Positions 1 to 7,399 of a stretch of DNA of 64,000 bases are shown piece by piece. Position 1 is the first letter of the stretch, and each line of letters opens with the position of its first letter. The stretch comes from Homoserinibacter sp. YIM 151385 (GTDB taxonomy: Bacteria; Actinomycetota; Actinomycetes; Actinomycetales; Microbacteriaceae): the NCBI RefSeq assembly GCF_027912415.1, contig NZ_CP115175.1, positions 682,001 to 746,000 of the forward strand, read 5' to 3'. The notes under the pieces were generated by a model. The model did not search any database. It saw only the letters and a program-made list of their open reading frames with translations, and had not been told where the DNA came from. Made by a program: the position numbers and the translations under genes.

Positions 1-1
1 G

Positions 2-955
2 TCAGGTGGCCACGAGTGGCCGATCCAGATCTGGCTGCCACACCAGCTGGACGATCGAGCGGTCGAGGTCCTCGGGGCCCGGGACCGCGCTGCCGGGGAG
101 ACCGGTCGCGGCGGCGCCCCAGGCGAGGGCCTCGACGAGCGCGCCGGCGAGATCGCTCTCGTCGGCGGAGAAGCGGGAGAGGAAGCCGGCGAGGAAGCTG
201 TCCCCCGCGCCGACGGTCGAGACGGGCCGCGGCACGCGCGACTCGCCCACGAGGACCACGTCGGGCCCGACGAGCACGGCGCCCTCGGCGCCGAGGCTGA
301 CGAGGACGAGCTCGACGCCGCGGGCGCGGATCTCCTGCGCGCCCTCGACGACCGCGGCGATGGAGCCGAGCTCCCGGCCGACGAGCTCGGAGAGCTCCTG
401 CCGGTTCGGCTTCACGATGCGCGGGCTCACCTCGACGGAGGCCGCCAGGGCGTAGCCGGAGGAGTCGATCGCGAGGCACGCGCCCGCCTGGACGGCATCC
501 CGGAGGAGGCTCCGGATGTCGCTGCCCTCGATCGACGGCGGCGTGCTGCCGGAGACGACCAGCCAGTCGCCCTCGCGGACCGCGGAGCGCACGGCGGTCG
601 CGACGGCGCGGAGATCGGCCTCGCCGAGCGGAGAGCCGGGCTCGTTGAGCTTCGTGACGGCGCCGTCGGCCTCGCAGATCGTGAGATTCGAGCGGGTGCG
701 GCCCGAGACCGGAACGAAGCGGCACGGCACGGAGGCGGACTTCAGCAGGCGCGTCAGCTCGGCCCCCTCGGGACCGGCGACGCCGACGACCGCGATCGAC
801 TCGTGGCCGTTCGCCGTGAGTGCGCGCGTGACGTTGACGCCCTTGCCGCCCGGCTCGAGCACCGGCTCGGAGGTGCGCAGCACCGCGCCCGGCTCCAGCT
901 CGTCGACGAGGACCGTGCGATCGAGGCTCGGGTTGAGCGTGAGGGTGACGATCAC
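2..955 (-). CDS. fruK: 1-phosphofructokinase family sugar kinase
   Basis: A PfkB/ribokinase-fold kinase of 317 residues that most likely phosphorylates fructose 1-phosphate to fructose 1,6-bisphosphate in the cytoplasm. It shows the N-terminal LNPSLDRT motif (8-15), the GGKGVNV substrate loop (36-42) and the C-terminal GAGDS anion hole with catalytic Asp252. The GTG start overlaps the stop of the DeoR regulator as GTGA, so the two are translationally coupled. The stop codon lies at the very edge of the window, so a PTS permease gene may follow outside it. A tagatose-6-phosphate kinase (LacC) cannot be excluded from motifs alone; the DeoR neighbour favours fructose. Confidence 0.85.
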   Translation of the reverse strand: MIVTLTLNPSLDRTVLVDELEPGAVLRTSEPVLEPGGKGVNVTRALTANGHESIAVVGVAGPEGAELTRLLKSASVPCRFVPVSGRTRSNLTICEADGAVTKLNEPGSPLGEADLRAVATAVRSAVREGDWLVVSGSTPPSIEGSDIRSLLRDAVQAGACLAIDSSGYALAASVEVSPRIVKPNRQELSELVGRELGSIAAVVEGAQEIRARGVELVLVSLGAEGAVLVGPDVVLVGESRVPRPVSTVGAGDSFLAGFLSRFSADESDLAGALVEALAWGAAATGLPGSAVPGPEDLDRSIVQLVWQPDLDRPLVAT

Positions 956-1713
956 ACGATCACCACCCGGGGGCCCGCGTTCTCGAGCTCCTCCGCGAAG
1001 TCCGCGTCGACGCCCGAGTCGGTGATGACGGTGTCGATGCCGGCGAGGGGCGCGACGCGCGCGAAGTCCTCGCGGCCGAACTTCGAGTGGTCGGCGAGCA
1101 CGACGATGCGCCGCGCCGCGTCGATGAGGGCCCGCTTGACGATCGCCTCCGCCATGTCGGGCGTCGTGAGGCCCCGCTCGACGCTGAGGCCGTTCGTGCC
1201 CATGAAGGCGACGTCGGCGAAGACCTCGGAGATCTGGCTGCGCGTCCACTCGCCGACCGCGGCGAGCGTGCGACCGCGGACGATGCCGCCGAGGAGGTGG
1301 AGGTTGATGTTCGCGCGCCCGACGAGCGCGCTCGCGACGGGGATCGAGTGGGTCACGACCGTGAGCTCGCGGTCGGTCGGCAGGAGCTCGGCGACGCGGA
1401 CGGTCGTCGTGCCGGCGTCGAGGATGAGCGAGCCGCCGTCGGGCAGCTCCTCGAGGGCGGCGCGCGCGATCCGGTCCTTCTCCCCCGTGGCGTGCGCCTC
1501 GCGATCGGCGACCGCCGGCTCGATGCCGAGACGCTCCACCGGGATGGCGCCGCCGTGGACCCGGCGGAGGACGCCGCGGCGCTCGAGGGCCGTCAGGTCG
1601 CGGCGGACGGTCTCCGGGGTGACGGAGAGCTCGCGTGCGAGGCCGGCGACCTCGACGCGACCGCGCGAGCGTGCCGTGTCCAGGATCTGCTGGTGTCGCT
1701 CCGGTGCGTACAA
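952..1713 (-). CDS. fruR: DeoR-family transcriptional regulator, probable fructose operon repressor
   Basis: A 253-residue DeoR-family repressor. Residues about 5-57 form the winged helix-turn-helix (VTPETVRRDL recognition region, then RRVHGGA), and the rest is the sugar-phosphate-sensing DeoRC domain with the typical LDAGTTT and THSIPVA segments. The start is TTG; a GAGG ribosome-binding site sits five bases upstream, which supports it. It precedes the sugar kinase with a 4-base GTGA overlap and has its own promoter at 1763-1792. Autorepression with release by a fructose phosphate is the expected mode for the family; the sequence itself shows only a candidate operator in the promoter. Confidence 0.85.
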   Translation of the reverse strand: MYAPERHQQILDTARSRGRVEVAGLARELSVTPETVRRDLTALERRGVLRRVHGGAIPVERLGIEPAVADREAHATGEKDRIARAALEELPDGGSLILDAGTTTVRVAELLPTDRELTVVTHSIPVASALVGRANINLHLLGGIVRGRTLAAVGEWTRSQISEVFADVAFMGTNGLSVERGLTTPDMAEAIVKRALIDAARRIVVLADHSKFGREDFARVAPLAGIDTVITDSGVDADFAEELENAGPRVVIV

Positions 1714-1762
1714 TCCGACCTCGTCGTCCGTGGTGGCAGGCGAACCGTTGTGGTTCTGGGCT

Positions 1763-1792
1763 TATGTAAGTCCGTTTGTGTCCGCTTGTCAA
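1763..1792 (-). promoter_or_regulatory. Sigma70-type promoter of fruR-fruK
   Basis: On the minus strand a perfect TTGACA (1792-1787) is followed after 18 bases by TACATA (1768-1763). This is the best -35/-10 pair seen in the window. The fruR TTG start is about 50 bases downstream. Confidence 0.7.
1770..1789. promoter_or_regulatory. Tandem 10-base repeat in the fruR promoter spacer, candidate FruR operator
   Basis: GTCCGTTTGT (1770-1779) is followed directly by GTCCGCTTGT (1780-1789), 9 of 10 bases identical, one helical turn apart. The minus-strand form ACAAACGGAC resembles direct-repeat DeoR-family operators. It lies between -35 and -10, so binding would block RNA polymerase. Confidence 0.5.
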
Positions 1793-1842
1793 CGTGACGG
1801 GCACCCTGGCGTGTCGTCTCGATGTTGATCTCTGCCCGCCCA

Positions 1843-1857
1843 CCCCCGTTCTGGGGG
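1843..1857 (-). terminator. Candidate polA terminator hairpin
   Basis: CCCCC and GGGGG around a GTTCT loop form a short GC stem 39 bases after the polA stop and before the fruR promoter. There is no U-tract. Weak but well placed. Confidence 0.35.
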
Positions 1858-1895
1858 ATCCCTGGGAAGACAGGCATGCCGGCCGCGTACCGCGA

Positions 1896-4556
1896 TCAGT
1901 GCGCCGCGGCGTCCCAGTCGCGGCCCGTGCCGACCTGCACCTCGAGCGGCACGGCCAGCTCCGCGGCACCCGACATCCGGGTCTCGACGATCGAGCTCAT
2001 CTCCTCGAGCTCGCCGGAGGCGACCTCGAACACGAGCTCGTCGTGCACCTGGAGCAGCATGCGCGAGTCGAGCCCGCGCTCGCGGATGTCGGCATCGATC
2101 GCGAGCATCGCCCGCTTGATGATGTCGGCCGCCGAGCCCTGGATGGGCGAGTTGAGCGCCTGCCGCTCCGCGTTGTCGCGCAGCACGCGATTCGTGCTCG
2201 TGAGGTCGGCGAAGGGCCGGCGGCGGCCGAAGATGGTCGTCGTGTAGCCGTCGACCCTGGCCTGCTCGACGACGCCGCGCAGGTAGTCGCGCACCGCGCC
2301 GAAGCGGGCGAAGTAGTCGGCCATGAGCTCCTTCGCCTCCTTGGTCTCGATGCGGAGCTGCTTCGAGAGCCCGAAGGCGCTGAGCCCGTAGGCGAGTCCG
2401 TAGGACATGGCCTTGACCTTGGTGCGCATGGTCGGCGTCACCTCGGCGGGATCCACGTGGAAGATCCGGGCCCCGACGAAGCGGTGCAGGTCCTCGCCCG
2501 AGTGGAAGGCCTCGATGAGCCCCGCATCCTCCGAGAGGTGCGCCATGATCCGCATCTCGATCTGCGAGTAATCGGCCGTGAGGAGCGTCTCGAAGCCCTC
2601 GCCGCGGCGGAAGGCGGCGCGGATCTCTCGCCCCGTCTCGGTCTTGATCGGGATGTTCTGCAGGTTGGGGTCGTTCGACGACATCCGTCCCGTGGACGAG
2701 CCCGTCTGCTCGTAGGTCGTGTGGACGCGGCCGTCCTGCCCGATCGCCTTCTCGAGCGTCTCGACCATCTGCTTGAGCTTCGTCGCGTCGCGATGCTGGA
2801 GCAGGAGTCCGAGGAACGGATGCGGATTCTGCTCCTGCAGATCGGCGAGGGCCGCGGCGTCGGTCGAGTAGCCGGTCTTGTTCGCGCGCGTCTTCGGCAT
2901 CTCCAGCTGCTCGAAGAGCACCTCCTGCAGCTGCTTGGGCGAGCCGAGGTTGATCTCGCGGCCGATCTCGGCGAAGGCGGAGGCCGCCGTCTCGGAGATC
3001 TGCCCCGAGAGGCGCGCGTTGAGCTCGGCGAGGGAGTCGGCCGCCACCGTGACGCCCTGCATCTCCATGCGGGCGAGCACCGGCACGAGCGGGATCTCCA
3101 GGTCCTCGAGCACGCCGAGGGAGCCCTCGTCGAGCCGGCCGCGGAGCTCGTCCGCGAGTCGAAGCAGGTACCACGCCTCGGTCGCGGGACTCACGGCATC
3201 CGTCTCCGGCACGAGCTGGTTCGGGTCGGGCTCGGGGAGCGTCTCCCCCAGGTGGTAGTCGACCAGCTTCGACAGCGCCTCCGTCTTCGTGCCGGGCCGC
3301 AGGAGCCACGCGGCGAGGGCCGTGTCGAAGGCGAGTCCCTCGAGCGCGATGCCGTGGTGCGCGAGGACCTTGAGCTGCCGCTTCGCATCGTGGAGGACCT
3401 TGGGATGCCGCGGGTCCGCGAGCCACGCCTCGAGCGCCTCGTAGTCGGGCCGGTGGGCGCCCCAGGGCACCCACGCCGACTCCGTCGCGCTCGCGATGCC
3501 CACGCCCTCGAGCTCCCCGCCGTGCGAGACGACGCGGAGGCCGAGCGGCGTGCCCGCCGTCGTCGCGCTCCGCAGCCAGGCCGCGAGCTCCTCGTCGACC
3601 ATCCGGCGCACGGCGGGGGCGCCCGGGGCGACCGGGCCGCCGGAGCCGGCCGCGAGATCCTCGTCCGTGCCCTCGAGCTTGATGACGCGGTCGAGCAGGG
3701 TGCGGAACTGCAGGCGCGCGAAGATCTCGCGCACCGCCTCGGCGTCGATCGGGCCGCGTGCGAGATCGGCCGGGGCGACCTCGAGCTCGACGTCGCGCAC
3801 GAGGCGGTTGAGCCGTCGGTTCCGGACGGCGCGCTCCTGCTGCTCGCGGAGGTTGCTGCCGACGACGCCGGTGATCTCGTCCGCGTGCGCGAGGATCTCG
3901 TCGACCGAGCCGTACTTCTGCACCCACTTGACCGCGGTCTTCTCGCCGACCTTGTCGATGCCGATGAGGTTGTCGCTCGTCTCGCCGACGAGCGCCGCGA
4001 TCTCGGGATACTGGTGCGGCTCGATCCCGTAGCGCTCGAGCACCGCGTCGCGGTCGTAGCGCTTGAGCTCCGAGACGCCGCGCACGTTCGGGTAGAGGAG
4101 CGTCACGTCGTCGTCGACGAGCTGGATCGTGTCGCGGTCGCCCGAGACGACGAGGACCCGGAAGCCGTCCGCGGCGCCGCGCGTGGCGAGGGTGGCGAGG
4201 ATGTCGTCGGCCTCGTAGTCCTCTTTGCTCAACGTGCGGATGCGCATCGCCTTGAGCGCCTCCTCCAGCAGGGGGATCTGGCCGATGAACTCGGGCGGCG
4301 TCTCGCCGCGCGTGCCCTTGTACTCGGGGTACTCCCGCGTGCGGAACGAGTAGCGGGAGATGTCGAAGGCGACGGCGAGGTGGGTCGGCCGCTCGTTCTG
4401 CAGCAGGTTCAGCAGCATCGAGATGAAGCCGTGGATGGCGTTCGTGTGCTGCCCGTCGCGGGTCACGAAGCTGTCGACCGGGAGGGCGTAGAACGCCCGG
4501 AAGGCCAGCGAGTGGCCGTCGATGATGAGCAGCGTGGGCTTGTCGTCGTCCTGCAC
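1896..4556 (-). CDS. polA: DNA polymerase I
   Basis: An 886-residue family A polymerase for Okazaki fragment maturation and repair. The N-terminal 5'-3' nuclease (about 8-290) keeps its acidic clusters (DGHSLAFRAF, YEADD). The middle domain has lost the 3'-5' exonuclease acids: the first motif reads LRVVSHGG where E. coli has DTE, so no proofreading is expected. The polymerase domain has motif A DYSQIEMR, an O-helix with the R-K-Y-Y register (Arg711, Lys715, Tyr719, Tyr723) and motif C QVHDELVFE (836-844). Tyr719 matches E. coli Phe762. The GTG start has no ribosome-binding site and lies six bases after a TAGGCT hexamer, suggesting a leaderless mRNA. Confidence 0.95.
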   Translation of the reverse strand: MQDDDKPTLLIIDGHSLAFRAFYALPVDSFVTRDGQHTNAIHGFISMLLNLLQNERPTHLAVAFDISRYSFRTREYPEYKGTRGETPPEFIGQIPLLEEALKAMRIRTLSKEDYEADDILATLATRGAADGFRVLVVSGDRDTIQLVDDDVTLLYPNVRGVSELKRYDRDAVLERYGIEPHQYPEIAALVGETSDNLIGIDKVGEKTAVKWVQKYGSVDEILAHADEITGVVGSNLREQQERAVRNRRLNRLVRDVELEVAPADLARGPIDAEAVREIFARLQFRTLLDRVIKLEGTDEDLAAGSGGPVAPGAPAVRRMVDEELAAWLRSATTAGTPLGLRVVSHGGELEGVGIASATESAWVPWGAHRPDYEALEAWLADPRHPKVLHDAKRQLKVLAHHGIALEGLAFDTALAAWLLRPGTKTEALSKLVDYHLGETLPEPDPNQLVPETDAVSPATEAWYLLRLADELRGRLDEGSLGVLEDLEIPLVPVLARMEMQGVTVAADSLAELNARLSGQISETAASAFAEIGREINLGSPKQLQEVLFEQLEMPKTRANKTGYSTDAAALADLQEQNPHPFLGLLLQHRDATKLKQMVETLEKAIGQDGRVHTTYEQTGSSTGRMSSNDPNLQNIPIKTETGREIRAAFRRGEGFETLLTADYSQIEMRIMAHLSEDAGLIEAFHSGEDLHRFVGARIFHVDPAEVTPTMRTKVKAMSYGLAYGLSAFGLSKQLRIETKEAKELMADYFARFGAVRDYLRGVVEQARVDGYTTTIFGRRRPFADLTSTNRVLRDNAERQALNSPIQGSAADIIKRAMLAIDADIRERGLDSRMLLQVHDELVFEVASGELEEMSSIVETRMSGAAELAVPLEVQVGTGRDWDAAAH

Positions 4557-4562
4557 CCGGCC

Positions 4563-4568
4563 AGCCTA
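4563..4568 (-). promoter_or_regulatory. -10 element of polA, leaderless type
   Basis: Minus strand TAGGCT, then six bases (GGCCGG), then the polA GTG. The spacing puts the transcript start at the initiation codon. Confidence 0.55.
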
Positions 4569-4618
4569 GCCACCGCCGCCGACACGGCGTCCGCGGATCC
4601 AGGCGACCCGGATGCGGC

Positions 4619-4624
4619 TAGGCT
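4619..4624 (+). promoter_or_regulatory. -10 element of the thioesterase gene, leaderless type
   Basis: TAGGCT, six bases (CGCCCC), then GTG at 4631. It mirrors the polA element across the 74-base divergent gap and uses the same hexamer. Confidence 0.55.
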
Positions 4625-4630
4625 CGCCCC

Positions 4631-5053
4631 GTGACGAAGCTGCCGGCCGACACCCCTCAGGAGCTCCTCGATCGACTCGGGACGGGCGGCGGCGAGCTCG
4701 CGAAGAGGATGGGGATCGAGTTCCTCGAGCTCTCCCCCGAGCTCTCCATCGCGCGGATGCCGGTCGAGGGCAACCGCCAGGTCGTCGGGCTCCTCCACGG
4801 CGGCGCGCACGTCGTGCTCGGCGAGTCGCTCGGCTCGATCTCCTCCGCGCTCCACGCGGGCGCCGGCCGCTACGCCGTCGGCATCGAGATCAACGCGACC
4901 CACAGCCGCTCCGTCACGGAGGGCTGGGTCACGGCCACCTGCCGCGCGATCACCCTCGGCCGGACGCTCTGCACGCACGAGATCGCGATCGAGGACGAGC
5001 AGGGTCGGCGCCTCTCGACCGTGCGCATGACGAACATCCTCCGGGACCGCTGA
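4631..5053 (+). CDS. PaaI-type hotdog-fold thioesterase
   Basis: A 140-residue single-domain hotdog protein that should hydrolyse a small acyl- or aryl-CoA thioester; the substrate is not predictable. The diagnostic segment is LLHGGAHVVLGESLGS (about residues 56-71), carrying the HGG turn and the catalytic acidic residue (Glu) of the PaaI/4-hydroxybenzoyl-CoA thioesterase group, followed by EINATHSRS. The length is normal for the family. It is transcribed divergently from polA, a pairing common in Actinobacteria, and ends 69 bases before the convergent ANTAR regulator. The GTG start fits the leaderless -10 element upstream. Confidence 0.85.
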   Translation: MTKLPADTPQELLDRLGTGGGELAKRMGIEFLELSPELSIARMPVEGNRQVVGLLHGGAHVVLGESLGSISSALHAGAGRYAVGIEINATHSRSVTEGWVTATCRAITLGRTLCTHEIAIEDEQGRRLSTVRMTNILRDR

Positions 5054-5096
5054 GCCGGCTCCGGAACCGTCCGGCAGCGCGGACGCGGATTCCCGG

Positions 5097-5114
5097 CCGA
5101 CCCGTCGGGGTCGG
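5097..5114. terminator. Candidate bidirectional terminator between convergent genes
   Basis: CCGACCC and GGGTCGG pair around a GTCG loop in the 69-base gap between the thioesterase and the ANTAR regulator, both of which end here. Seven GC-rich pairs, no U-tract. Confidence 0.45.
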
Positions 5115-5122
5115 GGCGCAGG

Positions 5123-5725
5123 CTACTTCTTGGCCGCGAGCTGGTCGATGATCGCCTGCGCCACGTCGTGCATCGTGAGGCGGCGATCCATGGAGGCCTT
5201 CTGGATCCAGCGGAAGGCCTCCGGCTCGGACAGGCCCATCTTCTCGTTGAGGAGGCCCTTCGCGCGGTCCACGAGCTTGCGCGTCTCGAAGCGCTCGACG
5301 AGGTCGGCGACCTCCGCCTCGAGCGTCACGATCTGCTGGTAGCGGCTCAGCGCGATCTCGATCGCCGGCAGGAGGTCGTTGGGCGTGAAGGGCTTCACGA
5401 CGTACGCGAGCGCGCCGGCCTCGCTCGCGCGCTCCACGAGCTCCTTCTGGCTGAACGCGGTGAGGAGGACCACGGGCGCGATGTGGTTCTTGGTGAGGCG
5501 CTCGGCGGCGGAGATGCCGTCGAGCTGCGGCATCTTGACGTCCATGACGACGAGATCGGGGCGCAGCTCGGTCGCAAGGGCGACCGCGGTCTCCCCGTCG
5601 CCGGCCTCGCCGACCACCTCGTAGCCGTTGTCGCGGAGGATCTCCACGATGTCGAGACGGATGAGGGACTCGTCCTCCGCGACGACGACGCGGCGCGGAG
5701 CGGGGGTGGTCTGGCTGTCACTCAC
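5123..5725 (-). CDS. pdtaR: ANTAR-domain response regulator, PdtaR-like transcription antiterminator
   Basis: A 200-residue response regulator. The receiver domain (about 12-130) has the acidic pair ED, the phospho-acceptor Asp in VVMDVKMP, the conserved Thr in LLTAF and Lys in VKPF. A short coiled segment leads into a C-terminal ANTAR RNA-binding domain (about 138-195: ETRKLVDRAKGLL, then AFRWIQKASM). It corresponds to M. tuberculosis Rv1626 (PdtaR), which is phosphorylated by the kinase PdtaS and binds paired RNA hairpins to prevent termination. No kinase gene is in the window. The GTG start follows a TAGGCT element by six bases. Confidence 0.9.
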   Translation of the reverse strand: MSDSQTTPAPRRVVVAEDESLIRLDIVEILRDNGYEVVGEAGDGETAVALATELRPDLVVMDVKMPQLDGISAAERLTKNHIAPVVLLTAFSQKELVERASEAGALAYVVKPFTPNDLLPAIEIALSRYQQIVTLEAEVADLVERFETRKLVDRAKGLLNEKMGLSEPEAFRWIQKASMDRRLTMHDVAQAIIDQLAAKK

Positions 5726-5731
5726 AGGGAG

Positions 5732-5737
5732 AGCCTA
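5732..5737 (-). promoter_or_regulatory. -10 element of pdtaR, leaderless type
   Basis: Minus strand TAGGCT, six bases (CTCCCT), then the GTG start. The six bases are pyrimidine-rich and cannot act as a ribosome-binding site. Confidence 0.55.
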
Positions 5738-5776
5738 CGGTATCGTCGGTCCCGGCCGCGCCGAGGCGCGTGCCGA

Positions 5777-5859
5777 GCCGGATTGGCGGAATGGCAGACG
5801 CGGGCGACTCAAAATCGTCTGCCCGGAAGGGCGTGCGGGTTCGACCCCCGCATCCGGCA
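5777..5859 (+). tRNA. tRNA-Leu(CAA)
   Basis: An 83-base tRNA. The acceptor arms GCCGGAT and ATCCGGC pair over seven bases with A as discriminator. The anticodon loop CTCAAAA gives anticodon CAA (reads UUG), the long variable arm GCCCGGAAGGGC is typical of leucine tRNAs, and the T-arm is GCGGG-TTCGACC-CCCGC. CCA is not encoded (CCC follows). It lies between the divergent pdtaR head and the tail of the SDR gene. Confidence 0.97.
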
Positions 5860-5875
5860 CCCGCACCACGCGGCG

Positions 5876-6673
5876 TCAGACGCGTCGCCACTCGCCGCCC
5901 GTCAGGTGGGAGCCCGCCTGCGGGCCCATCTGCAGCATCCCCCCGTCGACCGCCCACGAGGCGCCGGTGACGTACGAGGCCGCGGGCGAGGCGAGGAAGG
6001 CGATGACCGCCGCGACCTCGTCGACGTGGCCGGGGCGCCCGAGCGGGATGCCGGCGCGCGCGACCCGGTACGGATCCTCGCCGCCCGACTCGCTCATGTC
6101 CGTCGCGATCTCGCCCGGTGCGACCGCGTTCGCGGTGATGCCGTGCTCGCCGAGCTCGAGGGCGAGGGTCTTCATGAGCCCGCCCAGCCCGTGCTTGGCC
6201 GCGTCGTAGGCCGCCGAGCCGACGCGCGGCTGGTGCTCGTGGACGCTCGTGACCGCGATGAGCCGGCCGCCCCGCCCGGCCTCCACCATCCGGCGGGCGG
6301 CGCGCTGGAGCACGACGAAGGCCCCGTCGAGGTCCGTCGCGACCGTGGTCCGCCAGGTCTCCCAGTCGAGCTCGAAGAAGGGGACGCCGCCGCCGGTGCC
6401 CGCGTTGTTGACGAGGACGTCGACGCCGCCCAGCTCCTGGGCCATCTCGTCCACGACATCCCCGCACGCCGGTGCGTCGGCGACGTCGAGGCGTCGCACG
6501 ACGGCGCGGCGGCCGAGCGACTCGATCTCGCGCGCGGTGCCGCGCGCGCCCTCCTCGTCGCTGCGCCAGGTGACGCCGACGTCCATGCCGGCGCGGGCGA
6601 GCGCGATCGCGGTCGCAGCCCCGATCCCGGAATCGGAGGCGGTCACGATGGCGGTGCGCGGAGAGAAGTCCAT
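5876..6673 (-). CDS. SDR-family NAD(P)-dependent oxidoreductase
   Basis: A 265-residue classical short-chain dehydrogenase. The cofactor loop reads TASDSGIG (11-18), with Ala replacing the usual first Gly. NNAG is at 89-92, and the catalytic triad is Ser143, Tyr156 and Lys160 (YDAAK). The C-terminal DGGMLQMGP resembles glucose 1-dehydrogenase-like and 3-oxoacyl-ACP reductase-like members, but the substrate is unknown. The ATG at 6673 was chosen because the alignable SDR fold begins there; the open frame runs further upstream with no domain content. It stands alone, divergent from the next membrane protein. Confidence 0.85.
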   Translation of the reverse strand: MDFSPRTAIVTASDSGIGAATAIALARAGMDVGVTWRSDEEGARGTAREIESLGRRAVVRRLDVADAPACGDVVDEMAQELGGVDVLVNNAGTGGGVPFFELDWETWRTTVATDLDGAFVVLQRAARRMVEAGRGGRLIAVTSVHEHQPRVGSAAYDAAKHGLGGLMKTLALELGEHGITANAVAPGEIATDMSESGGEDPYRVARAGIPLGRPGHVDEVAAVIAFLASPAASYVTGASWAVDGGMLQMGPQAGSHLTGGEWRRV

Positions 6674-6897
6674 GCCTCGAGCCTCGCCGCCCCCGACCGG
6701 GCGGGGTGCGACTCCCACGCGGCACGGAGGAGACCCCGAGGTGCCGTCCGGCGTCGCCCGGAGCTGCAGGGCCGATGCTCCCCCGGGCGGCATCCGCGCG
6801 CCCGGGATACTCCGCGGGGACGACATCCCGCGCCGGCTCCCCCGTGCGCCCCTAGCGTCGGCGGCAGCGGCACCCGCCGCCGACCAGAGGAGGATCC

Positions 6898-7326
6898 ATG
6901 ACCGCCGTCGCCCAGCCCCGCACCGCCACCGCCGTCGGCACCGCCGGGTGGCTCGCCCTCGGCGCCGTCGTCGCCGCCGCGATCGATCTCGGGCTCGTGC
7001 AGCTCGCGATCGCGCTCGGCGCCGACGCCGGCTTCCCGCCGTTCCAGCCGGCCGCCTGGCTGAGCTTCACGATCGGCGGTCTGCTCCTCGCGCACCTGGG
7101 CTGGCGGATCGTGCGCCGCCGAGCACGACGCCCCGGGCGGGTGCTCGCCCGGCTCGTGCCCGTGCTCGTCGTCGCGTCGCTCGTGCCGAACGCGATCCTG
7201 CTGCTCGCCCCCGTCATCCCCGGCACCGGCGTCGTCGCCGTGCTCGCCCTCATGGCGATGCACCTCGTCGTCGCGGGCGTCGCGGTCGCGGTCTCGCAGC
7301 GCATCGCGCCGGTGCCGCACGGCTGA
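6898..7326 (+). CDS. DUF6069-like four-helix membrane protein
   Basis: A 142-residue, very hydrophobic protein with four predicted membrane helices (about 16-42, 52-68, 82-102, 108-133) and a basic cytoplasmic loop (RRRARRPGR) between helices two and three. The layout resembles the DUF6069 family of small actinobacterial membrane proteins; no catalytic residue or function can be read. The ATG is preceded at good distance by a strong AGGAGG. It is divergent from the SDR gene and convergent with pyk. Confidence 0.75.
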   Translation: MTAVAQPRTATAVGTAGWLALGAVVAAAIDLGLVQLAIALGADAGFPPFQPAAWLSFTIGGLLLAHLGWRIVRRRARRPGRVLARLVPVLVVASLVPNAILLLAPVIPGTGVVAVLALMAMHLVVAGVAVAVSQRIAPVPHG

Positions 7327-7346
7327 GCGCGGCGTCGAGCGCACGC

Positions 7347-7385
7347 CGAGGGGCGGCCGGGATCGAGGATCCCGACCGCCCCTCG
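7347..7385. terminator. Strong bidirectional terminator between the DUF6069-like gene and pyk
   Basis: A 10-base arm CGAGGGGCGG pairs with CCGCCCCTCG, then one C/A mismatch, then CGGGATC pairs with GATCCCG around a GAG loop. It lies in the 73-base convergent gap and can serve both strands. Confidence 0.8.
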
Positions 7386-7399
7386 ACGCGTCGCGCGGA

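Noticed and set aside
1776-4634. 952-codon plus-strand open frame opposite polA
   Set aside because: It is the antisense of polA; the product is low-complexity Arg/Leu/Glu/His with no domain, as expected from the codon bias of GC-rich DNA.
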